In this document: piece by piece, positions 37,654-47,109 of the stretch | Layout of the letters: every line of letters begins with the position of its first letter | Position numbering within the stretch: the stretch's first letter is position 1 | Origin: Maribacter aestuarii | Lineage (GTDB): Bacteria; Bacteroidota; Bacteroidia; Flavobacteriales; Flavobacteriaceae | Reading direction: 5' to 3' | Assembly: GCF_027474845.2 (NCBI RefSeq) | Contig: NZ_CP107031.2 | Location: 3,115,001 to 3,179,000 of the forward strand | Length of the DNA stretch: 64,000 bases | Position numbers and translations under genes: made by a program | Notes under the pieces: model-generated | What the model was told of the DNA's origin: nothing | The model's database searches: none | The model's input: the letters and a program-made list of their open reading frames with translations, nothing else

Positions 37654-38139
37654 TTAGTTATCTGTGTTTTCTTCTTTGCCTTCCTTGTCGGCAGGCGCGT
37701 TTTTTGTTCCGTAAAAATAAAGGGAATGGGTATTGATCTTAATATCGAATACTTCCTCTATGGTTTTTTTTATGGATTGGATCCGAGGGTCGCAGAATTC
37801 CATAACCTCACCGGTATCTGTAAGAATGACATGGTCGTGTTGCCTGTCAAAATATGATTTTTCGTACTGTGCCTGATTTTTTCCAAATTGATGCTTACGA
37901 ACCAACTTGCAATCCAATAAAAGCTCAATGGTATTGTATAGTGTAGCCCTACTGACCCGATAGTTTTTATTTTTCATATTGATATAGAGCGATTCTATAT
38001 CAAAATGCTCCTCACTATCGTAAATTTCCTGAAGTATGGCGTAACGTTCTGGAGTTTTTCTATGTCCGTTCTCCTCGAGAAAGGTGGTGAAAACGTTCTT
38101 TACAATTTCTTGGTTTTTATTCGGCGCCATAGTACTCAT
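37654..38139 (-). CDS. Fur family transcriptional repressor
   Basis: A 161-residue metal-responsive regulator. The N-terminal winged helix carries [15 protein letters not shown], then [15 protein letters not shown], the DNA-recognition helix. The dimer domain has the sensory [20 protein letters not shown] strand pair. The paired CxxC structural zinc sites of E. coli Fur are absent and only single Cys residues remain, so it may be a Fur-, PerR- or Zur-like member with a different metal site. Met at 38139 is taken as start; the residue before it would be TTG. It lies between relA/spoT and purA on the same strand. Confidence 0.85.
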   Translation of the reverse strand: MSTMAPNKNQEIVKNVFTTFLEENGHRKTPERYAILQEIYDSEEHFDIESLYINMKNKNYRVSRATLYNTIELLLDCKLVRKHQFGKNQAQYEKSYFDRQHDHVILTDTGEVMEFCDPRIQSIKKTIEEVFDIKINTHSLYFYGTKNAPADKEGKEENTDN

Positions 38140-38176
38140 CAATATACAAATGTACAGCTAAATTTTAATTCGTTTT

Positions 38177-40381
38177 CTATAGCCTTGTTACTTTGTCTAT
38201 GCCGCTGATGTGCTTTAAATTTTCTATCAACTTGCCCAAAATAGCATTATTTTTAACTACTACGGTTATCCGTCCGGTAAAGGTTCCACCGTCCGTACTA
38301 AAATTCAAATTCCGCATGTTCACGTGCATGTTGTCCGAAATTACCTCCGTTATTTCACTCACAAGTCCTAAGTTATCTATACCGGTCAATTGTATATCTA
38401 CCCTAAATTCTTCCTGTGAGGAGTCCACCCATTTTGCGGTAATAATTCTGTATGCATAATTGGACTGCAACGAAATCGCGTTGGGGCAATTCTTCTTATG
38501 AACTTTTATTCCTTCCGATACGCTTACGAACCCGAACACGGAATCCCCTGGAATGGGATTACAGCATTGTGAAAGTTTGTAATCCAGTTTTTCTTCTTCC
38601 GTGCCAAAGACGAGCATATCGTATTTGGAGGTTATCTCATCTCTGCTTACATCCTCCGGAGCAGGAGTTCTTCGCATTCTATTTTTAAAGAAGCTAATGA
38701 ACGCATTGTTATAAGATGAGGCAAAATCCTTGAGCATTTGGTTATCTATGGATCCCATCCCCACCCGATAAAATAGGTCCAAACTGGTCTTTAATTTAAA
38801 ATAGGTGACCATTTTGTTAATGGAATCCTCGTTAAGCGTAACTTTTTGGGATTTTAATTTCCTTCTTAAAATTTCTTTGCCCTCTTCCGCAATTGATTTT
38901 TTCTCTTCCCTTAGAACAGATTTTATCTTGGCCCTAGCTCTGGCCGTGGTAGCGTAGTCCAACCAGTTCTGATTGGGTTTGGCCTGGTTGGAAGTAATTA
39001 TTTCTACCTGGTCCCCACTATGTAAAGTGGTATTTAGCGGGACAAGTTTACCATTTACTTTGGCTCCACGCGTGCGCATACCTACCTCTGTATGGATGTT
39101 AAAAGCAAAATCCAATGGGGTTGCGCCCTTTGGTAGGGATTTTAGTTCCCCCTTGGGCGTAAAAACGAATATCTCTTTGGAATAGAGGTTTAATTTGAAT
39201 TCCTCTACAAAATCTACCGCATTGGTATTCGCATTTTCCAAGGCTTCTTGAAGTTTGTTCAACCATACTTCAATCCCTTGTTCTTTCTGGTTACCGTGCT
39301 TATACTTAAAATGGGCAGCGTAGCCCTTCTCCGCAATTTCGTGCATCCGTTCGCTGCGTATCTGTACTTCGACCCACTTACCTTTTGGTCCCATAACCGT
39401 AATATGCAAGGCTTCATAACCGGTTGATTTGGGCGAAGATATCCAATCGCGCAATCGAACAGGGTTGGGTGTAAAATGGTCGGTAACGATGGAATATATT
39501 TTCCACGCCAGAAACTTTTCGTTCTGCGCATCCGATTTATATATGATACGGATGGCAAATTTGTCGTAAATCTCATCGAAAGCAACGTTTTGCGCTTTCA
39601 TTTTTCTCCTCATTGAGAAGATGGATTTCATACGTCCTTTAATGACATAATTCAGCCCTTCTTTTTTAAGGGAGTTGTCTATGACCTCTGCGAAAGAATC
39701 AATGTAGGCCTGTTGCTCTTCCTTGCTATCTTCGATTTTGTTTTTAATGTCGTAGTAGACGTCAGGCTCCGTATATTTTAAACTTAGGTCTTCTAATTCC
39801 GTTTTAATATTGTAAAGTCCTATTCTATGGGCAAGTGGGGCATAAATATATAGTGTTTCCGAAGATATTTTAACCTGTTTATGCTCTGGCATGGAGTCCA
39901 TGGTGAGCATATTGTGGTAACGATCGGCAATTTTAATAATGATAACTCGGACATCATCGTTCAATGTGAGCAACATTTTCCTGAAGTTCTCCGCCTGCTG
40001 GGAGATGTTCATATCCTTTTTAAGGTGGGATATTTTGGTTAACCCGTCCACAATACGGGCAACGGTCTCCCCGAACATTCGGTCAATGTCATCAAGGGTA
40101 TATTCCGTATCCTCAACAACATCATGAAGTAGTGCCGAGGCAATTGAAACCGCATCCAGGCCAATCTCGGATGCCACTATTTTTGCTACGGCAATTGGAT
40201 GAAATACATAAGCTTCCCCAGATTTCCTTCTTTGGTTCTTATGTGCGTCCACGGCAACCTCAAACGCACTTCGAATCAGCATCTTATCATCATCCGATAA
40301 TGTTTGATAGCTAATGCGAAGCAGTTCCTTATATTGCTTGGCAATAAGTTTATTTTCTTTTTCTAAAGCAGCCTGTGTCAT
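38177..40381 (-). CDS. Bifunctional (p)ppGpp synthetase/hydrolase, RelA/SpoT family
   Basis: A 734-residue stringent-response enzyme. Order: HD hydrolase domain (about 50-200) with LLHDVVEDT intact, synthetase domain (about 250-360) with RMKSIFSMRRKM, TGS domain (about 400-460) with VFTPKGELKSLPKGATPLDFA, and a C-terminal zinc-finger/ACT region with CCNPIPGD. Both catalytic halves look intact, as usual where a single long RSH protein serves the cell. It is the first gene of the run relA/spoT, fur, purA. Confidence 0.94.
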   Translation of the reverse strand: MTQAALEKENKLIAKQYKELLRISYQTLSDDDKMLIRSAFEVAVDAHKNQRRKSGEAYVFHPIAVAKIVASEIGLDAVSIASALLHDVVEDTEYTLDDIDRMFGETVARIVDGLTKISHLKKDMNISQQAENFRKMLLTLNDDVRVIIIKIADRYHNMLTMDSMPEHKQVKISSETLYIYAPLAHRIGLYNIKTELEDLSLKYTEPDVYYDIKNKIEDSKEEQQAYIDSFAEVIDNSLKKEGLNYVIKGRMKSIFSMRRKMKAQNVAFDEIYDKFAIRIIYKSDAQNEKFLAWKIYSIVTDHFTPNPVRLRDWISSPKSTGYEALHITVMGPKGKWVEVQIRSERMHEIAEKGYAAHFKYKHGNQKEQGIEVWLNKLQEALENANTNAVDFVEEFKLNLYSKEIFVFTPKGELKSLPKGATPLDFAFNIHTEVGMRTRGAKVNGKLVPLNTTLHSGDQVEIITSNQAKPNQNWLDYATTARARAKIKSVLREEKKSIAEEGKEILRRKLKSQKVTLNEDSINKMVTYFKLKTSLDLFYRVGMGSIDNQMLKDFASSYNNAFISFFKNRMRRTPAPEDVSRDEITSKYDMLVFGTEEEKLDYKLSQCCNPIPGDSVFGFVSVSEGIKVHKKNCPNAISLQSNYAYRIITAKWVDSSQEEFRVDIQLTGIDNLGLVSEITEVISDNMHVNMRNLNFSTDGGTFTGRITVVVKNNAILGKLIENLKHISGIDKVTRL

Positions 40382-40426
40382 AACTATATTAAAATTACCA
40401 CAATCTTATCTGCTAGACAACAAAAA

Positions 40427-41659
40427 TTATGCCTTTAAATTCCGTATTCTATCAATTAACGGGGGATGGGAATAGTGCATAAAAACGTAGGCGGGATGGG
40501 GGGTTAGGTTGCTTAGGCTATTTTTAGATAATTTTTTTAAGGAGCTTGCCAAGGGTTTGGCCGAAAAGGTATTCTTTGCAAAATCATCTGCCTGATATTC
40601 GAATTTTCTTGAAAAATGATTCATTAATAGCCCGGTAATTTCTGAAATAGGGCTATACAATATTCCAAAGCCAATGAGCGCGGCATGAAAACTGGGTTTA
40701 TCAACGCCAATAGCCAGCGATATACTTGGGTTATTAATGAAAAGTGATAATAGAAACAGCATGAGACCGGCAAGCAATATCGAAGTTGCAAGATTAAAAA
40801 TGATATGCTTCCTCTTGTAATGGCCTACTTCATGGGCTAGAACTGCTACAATCTCATCCTCCTCTAAATCGTGAATCAATGTGTCGTAAAGGGTTACCCT
40901 CTTTTCTTTTCCAAATCCTGAGAAATAGGCATTTGCTTTTGTGGACCTTTTGGAGCCGTTGATGACAAATATTTGTCTTAGGTCGAAGCCTACCTTTTGC
41001 GCATAGTTCTCTATCTTCTCTTTCAAACTGCCATTCTCCAGTGGCTCCTGTTTGTTGAAAAGTGGGACGATTAATTTGCTGTAGAATAGATTCATGAACA
41101 ATGTAAAAATCGATATAATCCCCCATGCGTATAACCAAAAACTAGTTCCTGCCCATTGAAAGAACCAAATGACCAAAGAAAGTATTACCCCGCCTAAAAC
41201 TACGATCATCAGCCAGCCTTTAATTTTATCCAGAATAAAAGTTTTGATAGTGGTTTTGTTAAAACCAAATTTTTCCTCAATAACAAAGGTCTGATAATAA
41301 GAAAAGGGTATGCTCAGTATATCACTACCGATCATAATAGTTCCAAAAAACAACAAGGCCTGTAAGATGGGGTTCGAGGTGTATTCGGATACGGTATTGT
41401 CTACCCAACCAAATCCGCCAAAAACTATAAAGCCTAGAATTAAAACAAGTGAAAAAACTGATGTTATAATCCCAAATCGGTAATTGGTCATTTTATAGGA
41501 TTGCGATTTCTTATATTCCTCCGGGTTATAAACGTCCTTTAAATCTTCAGGTACAGGATCCTTAAAGCGTTTGGAGTTAAGATAGTTAAGGAGTGTTGTG
41601 AGAAGAAATTCACCTATTAAAATTGCTATAATCAAGTAAAAAATAAAAGTGTTATCCAT
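40427..41659 (-). CDS. M48 family metalloprotease (Ste24/CAAX prenyl protease 1-like)
   Basis: A 410-residue membrane protease with several N-terminal helices, the zinc site LAHEVGHYKRKH (His-Glu-x-x-His) at about residue 280, a second Glu ligand in the later EFQADDFA-like region (FEYQADDFA), and the family end SHPPLIDRIRNL. In bacteria these peptidases degrade or process damaged membrane proteins; prenyl substrates are not expected. It is alone on its strand between relA/spoT and the TrmH-like gene. Confidence 0.9.
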   Translation of the reverse strand: MDNTFIFYLIIAILIGEFLLTTLLNYLNSKRFKDPVPEDLKDVYNPEEYKKSQSYKMTNYRFGIITSVFSLVLILGFIVFGGFGWVDNTVSEYTSNPILQALLFFGTIMIGSDILSIPFSYYQTFVIEEKFGFNKTTIKTFILDKIKGWLMIVVLGGVILSLVIWFFQWAGTSFWLYAWGIISIFTLFMNLFYSKLIVPLFNKQEPLENGSLKEKIENYAQKVGFDLRQIFVINGSKRSTKANAYFSGFGKEKRVTLYDTLIHDLEEDEIVAVLAHEVGHYKRKHIIFNLATSILLAGLMLFLLSLFINNPSISLAIGVDKPSFHAALIGFGILYSPISEITGLLMNHFSRKFEYQADDFAKNTFSAKPLASSLKKLSKNSLSNLTPHPAYVFMHYSHPPLIDRIRNLKA

Positions 41660-41699
41660 AGCAATTTATTGCCCCTTTATGAACCAAACGTTTCTATAG

Positions 41700-42521
41700 C
41701 TATTTTGTTGCCGGTCTATTTTGACGTTGTCTCTTGGCTTCAAAGATAAGTATTGCAGCGGATACCGATACGTTCATGGAATCTATTTCGCCCTCCATGG
41801 GTATGATGATATTCTGCTTGGATGTCCTTAACCATTCTTCACTTAATCCACTGTCCTCAGTGCCTACAACTATTGCGGATGGTCCCGTATAATCCAATTC
41901 GATATATGTCTTAGATGCATTAAGGGCCGCACAATATATGCTTATGTTCTTTTTTTTCAAAAATGAAATGATATCCGGTGTATCGGCCAAAGCTATATTT
42001 CGAGTAAAAACGCAGCCAACGCTTGAGCGTATGATATTTGGATTGTAAAGATCGGTCTTAGGATTTGCTATGATTATGGCATCTAAATTAGCAGCATCCG
42101 CGGTCCTTAGCAATGCCCCTATATTCCCAGGTTTTTCGGGAGCTTCGGCCACTAGAACAAGCGGATTTTTCGATTTGAATTCAAGCTGTTCCAACTGATG
42201 GTTTTTTGCCAATGCTACCACTAAGAGCCCTTCTGTGGTATTACGATAGGCAAGTTTATTGTAAACCTCTTGCGATACCGATACAAGGGAGGTAGACCAC
42301 GTTGTTTTTAGAATACGTTCAACTTCTGACCTGGTTACAAGCTTCTCATTATAGAGCAATGTTTCAATGGTGTAGCCACTTTTTAACGCAAGTTCCAATT
42401 CTCTTTTACCCTCTAATATGAAAAGTCCTTCTTTCCTGCGCTCCTTTGACTTGTTCTGTAACAGAACTACCCTTTTTATCAAGGAGTTTTGGATACTTGA
42501 GATATGTTTAAATTCCTGCAT
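41700..42521 (-). CDS. TrmH family (SpoU) RNA 2'-O-methyltransferase
   Basis: A 273-residue SPOUT enzyme methylating ribose in rRNA or tRNA. The N-terminal substrate-binding domain begins IQNSLIKRVVLLQNKSKERR; the knotted catalytic domain has EAPEKPGNIGALLRTADAA, GTEDSGLSEEW and the SAM-binding knot IPMEGEIDSMNVSVSAAILIFE, all complete. It is closest to the RlmB/TsnR-like group. The ATG at 42521 is preferred; the in-frame TTG upstream lies in a promoter-like box. The exact target nucleotide is unknown. Confidence 0.88.
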   Translation of the reverse strand: MQEFKHISSIQNSLIKRVVLLQNKSKERRKEGLFILEGKRELELALKSGYTIETLLYNEKLVTRSEVERILKTTWSTSLVSVSQEVYNKLAYRNTTEGLLVVALAKNHQLEQLEFKSKNPLVLVAEAPEKPGNIGALLRTADAANLDAIIIANPKTDLYNPNIIRSSVGCVFTRNIALADTPDIISFLKKKNISIYCAALNASKTYIELDYTGPSAIVVGTEDSGLSEEWLRTSKQNIIIPMEGEIDSMNVSVSAAILIFEAKRQRQNRPATK

Positions 42522-42527
42522 TACGGG

Positions 42528-42535
42528 CAAAAATA
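42528..42535 (-). promoter_or_regulatory. Probable -7 promoter box for the TrmH-type gene
   Basis: On the minus strand TATTTTTG matches TAnnTTTG and ends six bases before the ATG at 42521. Transcripts would start near the start codon, leaving almost no leader. Confidence 0.4.
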
Positions 42536-42596
42536 ACCGAATATGTTAAGTAATCAATAATGTTTCGACCTAAGGGGAAACATAAATCCAACTAAA

Positions 42597-43391
42597 ATGA
42601 AAAAAATAGTATTGTTGGCCTTTTTTATCGGTCTTACGGCCTGTAAGGAGAAGGCGAAAAGTGAAGAAAACCTACCGCAGGAAACCGAACAAGAAGATTC
42701 CGTACAAAAATTTCCCGAGGCCTTGGACAAAGTCTTTGGGGCCCATGGCGGATTGGATACATGGAGGAATCAGCGAACATTGACCTATGATTTACCTAAA
42801 CCTGAATTGACTGAAACACATGTGATCGACCTCTTTTCTAGAAAGGATAAAATTACTTCAGAAGGTTATACTATGGGCTATGACGGAGAGGATGTATGGC
42901 TGTTAGATGTCGATGAGAGTTACAAAGGGGACCCCGTTTTTTATCATAATTTGATGTTCTATTTCTACGCTATGCCCTTCGTTTTAGCCGATGATGGCAT
43001 AAATTACAGCACTGCGGAAAACTTGGACTATGAGGGAATTTCCTATCCCGGTATACGCATTACTTATGATAACGGTGTTGGAACCTCTCCAAAAGATGAG
43101 TATTACCTCCATTACCATCCTGAAACGCATCAGATGCAATGGCTAGGATATACAGTGACCTATCGCAGCGGTGAAACATCAGATAACATCAAATGGATTC
43201 GGTACAATGATTGGATGAACGTTAATGGCCTGACACTGCCAAAATCCATCATATGGTACGATTATGAAGGTAGAACTATTAAAGAAGAAAAAAGTTTGGT
43301 TATGTTTGAAAACGTAAGAATAAGTTCAGAGGCCAAAAATGATGATTTTTTTCAAAAACCTGATGAGGCAATAATTGTTGTGAAGGAATAA
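42597..43391 (+). CDS. DUF6503 family lipoprotein
   Basis: A 264-residue lipoprotein (GLTACKEKAK, Cys16) followed by an acidic linker and a beta-rich domain that begins FPEALDKVFGAHGGLDTWRN. It matches DUF6503, widespread in flavobacteria and weakly similar to lipid- or lipoprotein-binding LolA-like folds by its strand pattern; I cannot confirm that. It lies in the periplasm. It ends before a terminator and is not obviously part of the molybdenum island that follows. Confidence 0.78.
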   Translation: MKKIVLLAFFIGLTACKEKAKSEENLPQETEQEDSVQKFPEALDKVFGAHGGLDTWRNQRTLTYDLPKPELTETHVIDLFSRKDKITSEGYTMGYDGEDVWLLDVDESYKGDPVFYHNLMFYFYAMPFVLADDGINYSTAENLDYEGISYPGIRITYDNGVGTSPKDEYYLHYHPETHQMQWLGYTVTYRSGETSDNIKWIRYNDWMNVNGLTLPKSIIWYDYEGRTIKEEKSLVMFENVRISSEAKNDDFFQKPDEAIIVVKE

Positions 43392-43485
43392 GAACTTGTG
43401 CATAAAAAGGGATTAATTTTAACTTAAAAAAAGGTTAAATGCCTTCTTGGAAAAATAGCAACTAAAAATTTTATGAGTAACTTAG

Positions 43486-43517
43486 AAGCTCTTGCGAAAG
43501 CAAGGGCTTTTATTTTG
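43486..43517 (+). terminator. Rho-independent terminator before the molybdenum island
   Basis: A 10-bp stem (43486-43495 with 43500-43509) capped by a GAAA tetraloop and followed by TTATTTT. It lies 95 bases past the DUF6503 stop and 64 bases before iorA. It could end the DUF6503 transcript or, less likely, act as an attenuator in the iorA leader. Confidence 0.7.
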
Positions 43518-43580
43518 ATGATAAAGTTCCCTTCTCTAGGAATAATGATAATAACAACTTACTAATCTAACAATACAATT

Positions 43581-44081
43581 ATGCCAACGTACAATTTAAA
43601 GATTAATGGGAAGTCCCAAGAATTTGAGGCTTCGGAAGACACCCCCTTACTATGGGCCTTGAGGGACCAATTAGATATGGTGGGCACAAAATTCGGTTGT
43701 GGAATTGGGCAATGTGGGGCTTGTACCGTACACGTGGATGGTAACGCCATGCGTAGTTGCCAAATGCAGGTCTCCCAATTGGACGGAAAAGAAATAACTA
43801 CCATAGAGGGATTATCGGAAGATGGTTCCCATCCTGTGCAACAAGCTTGGAAAGAGATTGATGTTCCGCAGTGCGGCTATTGTCAGGCGGGTCAGATAAT
43901 GACGGCATCCGCTTTTCTGGATAAAAATCCCAATCCATCCGCTCAGGAAATAAGAACCGCCATGCACGGAAACATTTGCCGCTGCGCATCTTACAACCGT
44001 ATCGAAAAGGCTGTCGGGATTGCTGCTAAAAAGCAGGTAGCGAAAGTTACTACCGTAGAAACTGAAACTAAACTGGCCTAA
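43581..44081 (+). CDS. iorA: Isoquinoline 1-oxidoreductase-like alpha subunit, [2Fe-2S] protein
   Basis: A 166-residue electron-transfer subunit of a molybdenum hydroxylase. The N-terminal plant-type [2Fe-2S] domain has Cys40, Cys45, Cys48 and Cys60; the C-terminal helical domain has a second cluster with Cys98, Cys101, Cys133 and Cys135. No signal peptide is seen, so it is likely carried out with the Tat-exported large subunit. It is 17 bases before the large-subunit gene and begins an operon that continues straight into moaD, moaE, moaC and mobA. The ior name refers to family likeness, not to proven isoquinoline activity. Confidence 0.87.
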   Translation: MPTYNLKINGKSQEFEASEDTPLLWALRDQLDMVGTKFGCGIGQCGACTVHVDGNAMRSCQMQVSQLDGKEITTIEGLSEDGSHPVQQAWKEIDVPQCGYCQAGQIMTASAFLDKNPNPSAQEIRTAMHGNICRCASYNRIEKAVGIAAKKQVAKVTTVETETKLA

Positions 44082-44098
44082 CCTAAAAATCGAAAATC

Positions 44099-46372
44099 AT
44101 GTCAACACTAATACCAACAAAATTTAGCAGAAGGTCCTTCTTAAGAACATCCTCACTTGCCGGTGGCGGGATGCTCATTGGTTTCAACCTTTTCACGGCC
44201 TGTAAGGACAATGTGAAAATGCCTGTAGATATTGCCGAACTGGACTATAATGATTTCAATGCCTTTATTAAAATTTCCAATGAAGGAATGGTGACCATAT
44301 TCTCCCCAAACCCCGAAATAGGGCAGGGAGTAAAAACATCAATGCCCATGATCATAGCCGAGGAATTGGATGTTCCTTGGGAAAATGTAAACGTTGTACA
44401 AGGGGCTTTGGACACCAAGAATTATACAAGGCAAATTGCGGGAGGTAGTCAGTCTATCCGTTTTGGATGGGACGCTCTGCGGGAAACGGGTGCTTCTGCA
44501 CGTCAAATTTTGATTAATGCGGCCGCGGCCCGATGGGGAGTAGATCCATCAGAATGTTCGGCAAAGCAAGGGGTGATAACGAATGCGACTGGCGATACCC
44601 TAACCTACGGCGACGTGGTAAACGAAGCGGCCAAATTGGAATATGAACGAGCCTCTAACTACGAAGATGTTGCCGAGGGAGGAGAAGTTGCCGAACAAGA
44701 GAAAGAAGTCATCGCCTTAAAAGACCCAAAGGATTATACCATTATCGGAACGGATAGGGGTAATGTGGATATCGATGAAATTATCACCGGTAAACCTCTT
44801 TTTGGACTGGATTATAAAAAAGAAGGTATGGTCTACGCTTCGGTTTTAAGACCGCCCGCTTTTGGTCAAGACTTAGAATCTTTCGATGCCGCCGATGCTA
44901 AATCCATCCCTGGGGTTATTGATGTTATAAAAATTGGGGAAAAGGCTAAATCTTTACTTAACGGGGAAGAGATTAATTGGACCGTGCAACTAACGCCTAC
45001 AGAGAAAGTTGTGGTCATTGCTGAAAATAGTTGGGCAGCTATCAAAGGAAAAAATGCGGTTAAGGCCACATGGTCTGAAGCCACACCATTGGAGAGTACA
45101 GCGGCCCACGATAAAATTTTAACGGATTTATTGGACGGAAAGGAATTTAATACTCTCAGAAAAGATGGTGATGTAAAAAAGGCTTTTGCTACGGCAGATG
45201 CCGTTTTGGAACGTACATATGAATCTCCATTTTTACCCCATAATACTTTGGAGCCTATGAATTTCTATGCGGATGTTACCGATGAGAAAATACATTTGGT
45301 AGGCCCTGTCCAAACTCCGGCAGATGCTGCTGCTACCGTAGCACAAATGCTAGGACGTGATGTAGGCGATGTTCATCTAGAAATGACGCGTATGGGTGGA
45401 GGTTTTGGCAGACGTTTGTACGGTGACTTTGTTTACGAAGCTGCAGAAATATCGGACGCTATTAAGAAACCTGTGAAAATGTTTTCTACGCGTGAGGACG
45501 ACATGACAACTGGGGTGTATCGCCCTGCGATAAAATATAGGATAAAAGCCAGTGTGAAGAATGGTGAGGTCACTGGCTATCAATTAAAAGAGGCAGCGGT
45601 TAACGGGAACATGTACGGACTCATTCCGAATTTCTTCCCTGCAGGTGCGGTCGAAAACTACCAAGTAGACGTGGCCAGTTACGATAGTAATATAACCACG
45701 GGAGCTTGGCGAGCGCCTTATACCAATTTCCTTTCCTATGCCGAACAAAGCTTTCTGGATGAACTGGCAGAAATGATGGAGAGGGACCCTGTTCAAATGC
45801 GTCTGGATATGCTGGAAAAAGTAAAAGGGACTACGGACGATCGTATTCAATATTCCGCAGAACGTTTACAGGATGTCCTTAAACTAGCGGCAGAAAAATC
45901 GGGTTATGGAACTGAGAAAGAAGGCGTATTCCAGGGCATATGTGCTTATTACTGTCATAATACCCACGTAGCCGAGGTAGCGGATGTAGTTATTGAAAAT
46001 AACTCCCCTGTAGTTAAAAAAATCACGGTTGCCGTAGATTGCGGAATTGTAGTTAACCCGTTAGGGGCATTGAACCAAATAGAAGGTGGTGCCATAGATG
46101 GCGTAGGCCATGCCATGTACGGAGATTTTTCTTTTAAGGACGGTATCCCACAAAGTAAGAATTTTGATGCCTACAGGTTGATTCGTATGAGCGAAACCCC
46201 AATGGTAGAAACACATTTTGTCAAGAACACTTTGAGTCCTACGGGTTTAGGCGAACCTACTTTGCCTCCGGCAGGAGCAGCCGTGGCGATTGCCTTGAAA
46301 AAAGCAACAGGTAACCGTCTATATAAACAACCTTTTGTAAGCAATATGAATGCAAAACCTATTTTAGGATAA
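44099..46372 (+). CDS. iorB: Isoquinoline 1-oxidoreductase-like beta subunit, Tat-exported molybdopterin enzyme
   Basis: A 757-residue molybdenum hydroxylase large subunit. The N-terminus has a Tat motif SRRSFLRTS (residues 10-18) and a likely lipobox Cys35 (LFTACKD), so it probably sits in the periplasm as a lipoprotein. Catalytic features are GGGFGRR, GAWRAP and the base Glu in GLGEPTLPPAG. This single-chain Tat-exported subgroup oxidises aldehydes or N-heterocycles. No FAD subunit is present; members normally donate to a cytochrome c, and none is adjacent. It is followed after three bases by moaD, tying it to cofactor synthesis. Confidence 0.88.
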   Translation: MSTLIPTKFSRRSFLRTSSLAGGGMLIGFNLFTACKDNVKMPVDIAELDYNDFNAFIKISNEGMVTIFSPNPEIGQGVKTSMPMIIAEELDVPWENVNVVQGALDTKNYTRQIAGGSQSIRFGWDALRETGASARQILINAAAARWGVDPSECSAKQGVITNATGDTLTYGDVVNEAAKLEYERASNYEDVAEGGEVAEQEKEVIALKDPKDYTIIGTDRGNVDIDEIITGKPLFGLDYKKEGMVYASVLRPPAFGQDLESFDAADAKSIPGVIDVIKIGEKAKSLLNGEEINWTVQLTPTEKVVVIAENSWAAIKGKNAVKATWSEATPLESTAAHDKILTDLLDGKEFNTLRKDGDVKKAFATADAVLERTYESPFLPHNTLEPMNFYADVTDEKIHLVGPVQTPADAAATVAQMLGRDVGDVHLEMTRMGGGFGRRLYGDFVYEAAEISDAIKKPVKMFSTREDDMTTGVYRPAIKYRIKASVKNGEVTGYQLKEAAVNGNMYGLIPNFFPAGAVENYQVDVASYDSNITTGAWRAPYTNFLSYAEQSFLDELAEMMERDPVQMRLDMLEKVKGTTDDRIQYSAERLQDVLKLAAEKSGYGTEKEGVFQGICAYYCHNTHVAEVADVVIENNSPVVKKITVAVDCGIVVNPLGALNQIEGGAIDGVGHAMYGDFSFKDGIPQSKNFDAYRLIRMSETPMVETHFVKNTLSPTGLGEPTLPPAGAAVAIALKKATGNRLYKQPFVSNMNAKPILG

Positions 46373-46375
46373 TCT

Positions 46376-46618
46376 ATGGAAGTATTATTTTTTGGAATCG
46401 CCAAGGATATTGTTGGTGCTTCGCATATGGCATTTTCTTCTGAGTCGAACACCCCGGAAACGGTTGGTGACCTAAAACAGCACTTGGTTAAGACCTATCC
46501 AGAGTTTTCTAGGTTAACTTCAATGGCGGTTGCTGTGAATAGCGAATACGCCAAAGATAATGTACCTTTGAAAAGGGATGATGAAGTAGCTGTTATTCCC
46601 CCTGTAAGTGGAGGCTAA
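46376..46618 (+). CDS. moaD: Molybdopterin synthase sulfur carrier subunit MoaD
   Basis: An 80-residue ubiquitin-like sulfur carrier ending in Gly-Gly (PPVSGG), the site adenylated by MoeB and converted to a thiocarboxylate. Its stop shares one base with the moaE start, so the two molybdopterin synthase subunits are made together. It starts three bases after iorB. Confidence 0.93.
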   Translation: MEVLFFGIAKDIVGASHMAFSSESNTPETVGDLKQHLVKTYPEFSRLTSMAVAVNSEYAKDNVPLKRDDEVAVIPPVSGG

Positions 46619-47034
46619 TGAAGAAAGTGATAGAAATTGTTGATAGGATAGATACTGCTCAAGTCTATTCGGAATTATCAGATGCTGAAAGTGGTGGTAT
46701 TTGCGTATTTGTCGGAACTGTGCGGGAGTTTACTAATAAAGAGGAAGTTGTGGCATTGGAATTTGAAACGTATACAACGATGGCACTAAAGGAAATGGAA
46801 AAGATTGCTGAAAGGGCCATTGACAAGTGGGCACTGAACAAAGTTGTAATGCGTCATGCAGTCGGTGAAAAGGGAGTGGCAGAGCCTGTTGTGATTGTGG
46901 GAGCTTCTTCTGCGCACAGGGAAGCATGCTTTGAAGCATGCCGGTTTCTTATCGACACACTTAAGGAAACTGTTCCAATTTGGAAAAAAGAGAAATTTAA
47001 GAACAAAACGGTATGGGTCTCGGCACATCCTTAA
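46618..47034 (+). CDS. moaE: Molybdopterin synthase catalytic subunit MoaE
   Basis: A 138-residue subunit that, with MoaD, inserts two sulfurs into cyclic pyranopterin monophosphate. Visible motifs: GGICVFVGTVREF near residue 28, the hydrophobic core AHREACFEACRFLIDTLK and the active-site Lys region WKKEKFKNKTVWV at the C-terminus. Length and motifs are complete. Confidence 0.93.
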   Translation: MKKVIEIVDRIDTAQVYSELSDAESGGICVFVGTVREFTNKEEVVALEFETYTTMALKEMEKIAERAIDKWALNKVVMRHAVGEKGVAEPVVIVGASSAHREACFEACRFLIDTLKETVPIWKKEKFKNKTVWVSAHP

Positions 47035-47109
47035 ATCTCTAACACTTTTTAAAAATCACCATAAAGTAAATTAGAGAAATCTTCATTTTCAAGGAAATGA
47101 ACAGAGCAT

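Noticed and set aside
43486..43517. Considered as a molybdenum-cofactor riboswitch upstream of iorA
   Set aside because: It is a single 10-bp hairpin with a GAAA loop and T tract; the multi-stem fold of that riboswitch is not present, so a terminator is the simpler reading.
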